Below the pieces are notes generated by a model, which was not told the origin of the DNA, ran no database searches, and was given only the letters and a program-made list of their open reading frames with translations. A program made the position numbers and the translations under genes. 42,504 nt of DNA from Gallibacterium salpingitidis (GTDB lineage Bacteria; Pseudomonadota; Gammaproteobacteria; Enterobacterales; Pasteurellaceae). Of this stretch, positions 38,852 to 42,504 are shown in pieces. Position 1 is the first letter of the stretch. The number at the start of each line of letters is the position of its first letter. The stretch covers positions 1 through 42,504 of the forward strand of contig NZ_JTJL01000009.1 of assembly GCF_001678495.1 (NCBI RefSeq). The letters run 5' to 3'.

Positions 38852-40606
38852 ATGGAAAAAGCACGCCAAAAACAATTACAAACTTGGCTCAAACAGCAAA
38901 GTAAACTGATCAAAAAACCGCTTAAATTAAATCTACTTTTTGCCGTTACTTCGACGGTGTTATTAGTTGTACAAACTTGGTTATTAGCCTCTTTATTGAA
39001 TGATCTAATTATTGCCCAATTACCTCGTGAGCAACTCATACCGCAATTTATTGCGTTACCAATTATCTTTATTGTGCGAGCAGCTTTACTGTATGCGCGT
39101 GAAAAAGTGGGCTTTTATAGCGGCAAGATTTTGCGCCAACATTTGCGTCAGCAAATTATTGAAAAATTACAACAAGTAGGGCCGGCAACCTTGGCTTATC
39201 GTCCAGTAGGAAGTTGGGCGACATTAGCGTTAGAACAAGTAGAGAATTTGCATAATTTTTATGCACGATATTTACCACAACAATATTTATCAGGCTTAGC
39301 GCCACTTATTTTGCTAATCGCGATTTTTCCAGTGAATTGGGCAGCAGGCTTAATTTTATTATTTACTGCGCCATTAATTCCGCTATTTATGATTTTAGTT
39401 GGGTTGAAAGCTGCAGAAGCGAATCAGCGCAATATCAATACCTTAGCGCGTTTAAGCGGACAATTTCTCGATCGTTTGCAAGGGTTAGAAAACTTACGCA
39501 TTTTTAACCGTACCAAACAACAAACTGAGCAGATTGCTGAACGCAGCGAAGATTTTCGCGAAACAACAATGGATGTGTTGAAATCAGCGTTTTTATCATC
39601 TTCCGTATTGGAATTTTTTACCTCAATTTCGATTGCATTAACGGCGGTATATTTTGGTTTTAGTTATTTAGGGCAACTCAATTTTGGTGGTTATGGCACA
39701 GCAGTTACCCTATTTGCTGGTTTTTTCTGTCTAATTTTGGCGCCCGAGTTTTATCAACCGTTGCGTGATCTTGGTACTTATTATCATGACAAAGCGGCGG
39801 CGATTGGTGCGGCTGATACCATTGAGGAATTTTTAACAAAAGATTTCCTAATTGCGCAGCAAGGACAAACCGAACTGACGGCGACTGAAATTAATATTCA
39901 AGCGGAACAATTAGTAGTGTTATCGCCATCAGGAAAAGCTTTAACACAACCGCTTACTTTCCAAATTAATGCTGGTCAGCAGATTGCGTTAGTTGGGCAA
40001 AGTGGCGCAGGTAAAACTTCATTAATGAATGTGTTACTCGGCTTTTTACCTTATCAAGGCAGTTTATTGATTAATGGCGTTGAGTTAAAAGAGTTAAACC
40101 CGATAGCGTGGCGTCATAAATTAGCGTGGGTGGGGCAAAATCCATTTTTATTACAAGGTTCGATTCGCGATAACTTGCGGTTAGCTAATGCGAACGCTAG
40201 TGAGCAACAATTACAAACTGCTTTACAGCAAGCGTATGTATCAGAACTTGCCACCTCATTAGACAAAACATTACAAGATGGCGGTTTGGGCGTATCTGTT
40301 GGACAAGCGCAGCGCTTAGCAGTAGCAAGAGCATTACTGAAAACGGATAGCCTATTGTTGTTATTAGATGAACCAACGGCAAGTTTAGATGCTCGTTCGG
40401 AAAATCAGGTATTAGCGAGTTTACAACAATTAAGCCAAAACAAGACAACCTTAATGATTACGCACCGTATCGAGGATTTACGCCAAGCAGATGGCATTTT
40501 AGTGATGCAAGCTGGGCAATTGGTGCAACAAGGTACATTTGCTGAGTTAGCTAATCAAGGCTATTTCGCAGAATTGTTGGCACAACGAGAAACAGCGATT
40601 AACTAA
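38852..40606 (+). CDS. cydD: Cysteine/glutathione exporter subunit CydD
   Basis: One half of the heterodimeric ABC exporter that moves heme-linked thiols (glutathione, cysteine) to the periplasm and is needed to assemble cytochrome bd. The 584 residues (E. coli 588) have about six membrane helices (25-300) and an ATPase domain with Walker A GQSGAGKTS and Walker B LLLLLDEPTAS. The signature is the CydD-type LGVSVGQAQRLAVARAL rather than LSGGQ. It is followed by cydC after 12 bp. Confidence 0.95.
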   Translation: MEKARQKQLQTWLKQQSKLIKKPLKLNLLFAVTSTVLLVVQTWLLASLLNDLIIAQLPREQLIPQFIALPIIFIVRAALLYAREKVGFYSGKILRQHLRQQIIEKLQQVGPATLAYRPVGSWATLALEQVENLHNFYARYLPQQYLSGLAPLILLIAIFPVNWAAGLILLFTAPLIPLFMILVGLKAAEANQRNINTLARLSGQFLDRLQGLENLRIFNRTKQQTEQIAERSEDFRETTMDVLKSAFLSSSVLEFFTSISIALTAVYFGFSYLGQLNFGGYGTAVTLFAGFFCLILAPEFYQPLRDLGTYYHDKAAAIGAADTIEEFLTKDFLIAQQGQTELTATEINIQAEQLVVLSPSGKALTQPLTFQINAGQQIALVGQSGAGKTSLMNVLLGFLPYQGSLLINGVELKELNPIAWRHKLAWVGQNPFLLQGSIRDNLRLANANASEQQLQTALQQAYVSELATSLDKTLQDGGLGVSVGQAQRLAVARALLKTDSLLLLLDEPTASLDARSENQVLASLQQLSQNKTTLMITHRIEDLRQADGILVMQAGQLVQQGTFAELANQGYFAELLAQRETAIN

Positions 40607-40618
40607 GGATTATTTTCA

Positions 40619-42358
40619 ATGCGTTCATTACTTCCTTTTTTGGCAATGTTTAAGCACACGCCAACCCGTTTGTTGTTAGGAATTATTTTAATGCTTACCG
40701 GGTTGGCAGCGAGTATCGGATTATTAACGCTGTCAGGCTGGTTTTTAGCGGCGTCAGCGATTGCCGGTGTTTCGATTCTATTTAATTTTTTCTATCCATC
40801 TTCAGGTGTAAGAGGGTTAGCGATTGGCAGAACGGTAGCCCGTTATTTTGAAAAAATCGTGACTCACGATGTTACTTTTGAAATTTTGACAAAGTTGCGA
40901 GTGCAGGTTTTTACTAAAATTATTCCATTAAGTCCAGCAGTACTCAGTCGCTATCGTAATAGTGAATTGCTTAATCGTTTGGTGGCTGATGTTGATACGT
41001 TAGATACCTTATATCTTCGTCTTTTTGCTCCATTTGTTAGCGCAATCTGTATGATTATTTTTATTGGCATTGGGCTAAGTTTTTTAAATGTATCAATTGC
41101 ACTATTTGTCGCTGGCAGTTTATTAGCGTTATTACTGGTTATTCCAACCATTTTTTATCGGTTAGGAGAAAAATTTGGTGCGCAGCTAACGGCAAGCCGA
41201 GCGAAATATCGCACACAATTTGTGGAATATATTCAAGCGCAAGCGGAGCTATTGTTATTTAATGCTGGCACTACGTTGCAGCAGCGTTTGCAACAAACGG
41301 AAGGGCAGTGGCTGCAATATCAACAACGTGAAGCGCAGTTAGCAGGGTTATCTAATGCGATCTTATTATTAGCTAATGGATTGATCGTGATGACGACATT
41401 ATGGTTAGCTGCGGGAACTTCAATGGGCGAAGGGGACTTTAAATTAGCACTGATTGCGTTAGTAACCTTTTCCGCATTAGCTTCATTTGAGATCTTAATA
41501 CCGATTGGTGCTGCCTTTTTACATTTAGGGCAAGTGATTGCATCAGCGCAACGAGTGACTGAAATTATTAGCCAACAACCGTTGGTACAATTTAATGGCA
41601 ACCTTGAAAAGGTGGCGGTTGATCAACAACAGCCATTGTTAGCGTTGCAGCAAGTGAATTTTGCCTATCCAATGCTTACGGAACAAGTATTAAGCGATAT
41701 TAATTTAAGTTTTGTAACGGGTGAAAAAGTCGCTATTTTAGGCAAAACTGGCAGTGGAAAATCGACTTTATTGCAATTATTGATTCGCAACTATGAAGCA
41801 ACGCAAGGGCAAATCTTGTTATCTGGATATCCGATTGCAGAATATAGCGAAAATGCGTTACGCCAACAGATAGTGTTATTAACGCAACGTGTGCATATTT
41901 TTAGTGATACTTTGCGACAAAATTTATTGCTAGCTAATGAAGCGGCAACAGATCAGCAATTAGCCGAGTTGTTGCATAAAGTGGGCTTAGATTATTTGCT
42001 TTATCAAGAACAAGGTTTAGATACTTGGCTCGGTGATGGCGGTAGAACCTTATCTGGTGGCGAACAACGTCGTTTAGGAATTGCCAGAATATTGTTATCA
42101 ACAGCGCCGATTATCTTGTTAGATGAACCAACCGAAGGCTTGGATCGTGAAACGGAACGTCAAGTGTTAGCGTTGTTGTTACAACATTGCCAAGATAAAA
42201 CTTTAATTATGGTAACCCACCGTTTAACCGCATTAGAGCAGTTTGATCGAGTGATTGTGATGGATAATGCACAAGTGGTGGAGCAGGGTGATTTTAGTGC
42301 GTTATCACAAACACAAGATTCGTTTTTATTTAAGCTAGTGAATCGTATTTCTTATTGA
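40619..42358 (+). CDS. cydC: Cysteine/glutathione exporter subunit CydC
   Basis: Partner of CydD. The 579 residues (E. coli 573) start with a membrane domain: LLTLSGWFLAASAIAG and the GVRGLAIGRTVARYFEKIVTHD segment are CydC hallmarks, with Arg and His near the heme site. The ATPase domain has Walker A GKTGSGKST, signature RTLSGGEQRRLGIARILL and Walker B IILLDEPTEGLD. Start ATG follows AAGGATT. It is the last gene of the window. Confidence 0.95.
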   Translation: MRSLLPFLAMFKHTPTRLLLGIILMLTGLAASIGLLTLSGWFLAASAIAGVSILFNFFYPSSGVRGLAIGRTVARYFEKIVTHDVTFEILTKLRVQVFTKIIPLSPAVLSRYRNSELLNRLVADVDTLDTLYLRLFAPFVSAICMIIFIGIGLSFLNVSIALFVAGSLLALLLVIPTIFYRLGEKFGAQLTASRAKYRTQFVEYIQAQAELLLFNAGTTLQQRLQQTEGQWLQYQQREAQLAGLSNAILLLANGLIVMTTLWLAAGTSMGEGDFKLALIALVTFSALASFEILIPIGAAFLHLGQVIASAQRVTEIISQQPLVQFNGNLEKVAVDQQQPLLALQQVNFAYPMLTEQVLSDINLSFVTGEKVAILGKTGSGKSTLLQLLIRNYEATQGQILLSGYPIAEYSENALRQQIVLLTQRVHIFSDTLRQNLLLANEAATDQQLAELLHKVGLDYLLYQEQGLDTWLGDGGRTLSGGEQRRLGIARILLSTAPIILLDEPTEGLDRETERQVLALLLQHCQDKTLIMVTHRLTALEQFDRVIVMDNAQVVEQGDFSALSQTQDSFLFKLVNRISY

Positions 42359-42392
42359 TGTTTGGTGGTTGGTGGCAGTAACCGCTGACAAA

Positions 42393-42504
42393 CCTAAATT
42401 TTAGCTAAATTATTTTTTATCTAAGATTTAGGTTTCGCCCTAAAGGGCGACTTCATTTTCTTTGCTTGTGCAAAGAAAACGAAGCAAAAGAAAGCACACC
42501 CTCG
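42393..42504. repeat. Dispersed intergenic repeat, right copy (inverted)
   Basis: The reverse complement of 42427-42504 equals 39-116 without a mismatch. Similarity continues to 42393 with scattered changes. It carries the same two hairpins and, in this copy, an extra stem CCTAAAT/ATTTAGG (42393-42399, 42426-42432) that could act as the cydDC terminator. The element runs off the window edge. Confidence 0.9.

Noticed and set aside
40290..40345. CydD signature reads SVGQ rather than LSGGQ, suggesting a dead ATPase
   Set aside because: E. coli CydD has the same SVGQAQR signature, so this is normal for the family.

Overview
This is AT-rich chromosomal DNA of a gammaproteobacterium, most likely a member of the Pasteurellaceae. 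The evidence is gene content and order: cnoX-trxB-cydD-cydC, the Lon-like protease beside fabA, and aspS-lipoprotein-nudB-yebC-ruvC are arranged as I recall them from Haemophilus, while letAB diverging from proQ-prc and ycbB/mepK/ycbL match enterobacterial order. A secreted bacterial-type tannase is present. The tannin-degrading Pasteurellaceae genus Lonepinella is therefore a reasonable guess for the host, but that is inference only.

Layout, left to right. A dispersed repeat (39-145) recurs inverted at the far right edge (42393-42504). Next come a Slam-type outer-membrane protein, the ABC-F ATPase uup, 4.5S RNA with its own promoter, letAB on the minus strand, and proQ-prc. CRISPR array 1 (19 repeats) follows. 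Then come glnK-amtB (minus), a MOSC protein, a YnfM-like MFS permease and the tannase (minus). CRISPR array 2 has 12 good plus 2 decayed repeats. It is followed by the peptidoglycan genes ldtD-like and mepK, then ycbL, an LTA-synthase-like sulfatase, and an IlvD-family dehydratase diverging from a LysR regulator. CRISPR array 3 (19 repeats) is next. The rest is housekeeping: cmoA, aspS, a lipoprotein, nudB, yebC, ruvC, fabA, a Lon-like protease, cnoX, trxB and cydDC. No transposase, integrase, tRNA or rRNA gene was found.

The most interesting content is the CRISPR set. All three arrays have 28-nt type I-F repeats with 32-nt spacers, lie in the same orientation (leader on the right, transcribed on the minus strand) and have no cas gene anywhere in the window. 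The three leaders differ in most of their sequence but share the same geometry: an ACCCT motif starting 62 nt from the array, a perfect IHF consensus at 96-97 nt, and an AAGGGTA motif at 125-126 nt. The repeats differ by array. Array 2 carries five substitutions, all in the hairpin stem; two base pairs covary and the third becomes a G-U wobble only in the minus-strand RNA. Array 3 keeps the stem and changes the repeat end that becomes the crRNA 3' side. In array 1 the second-newest spacer (12006-12037) itself contains a near-perfect I-F repeat hairpin with a loop unlike the host's own. This suggests it was captured from a foreign CRISPR array, a CRISPR-associated transposon, or a phage RNA anti-CRISPR that mimics repeats.
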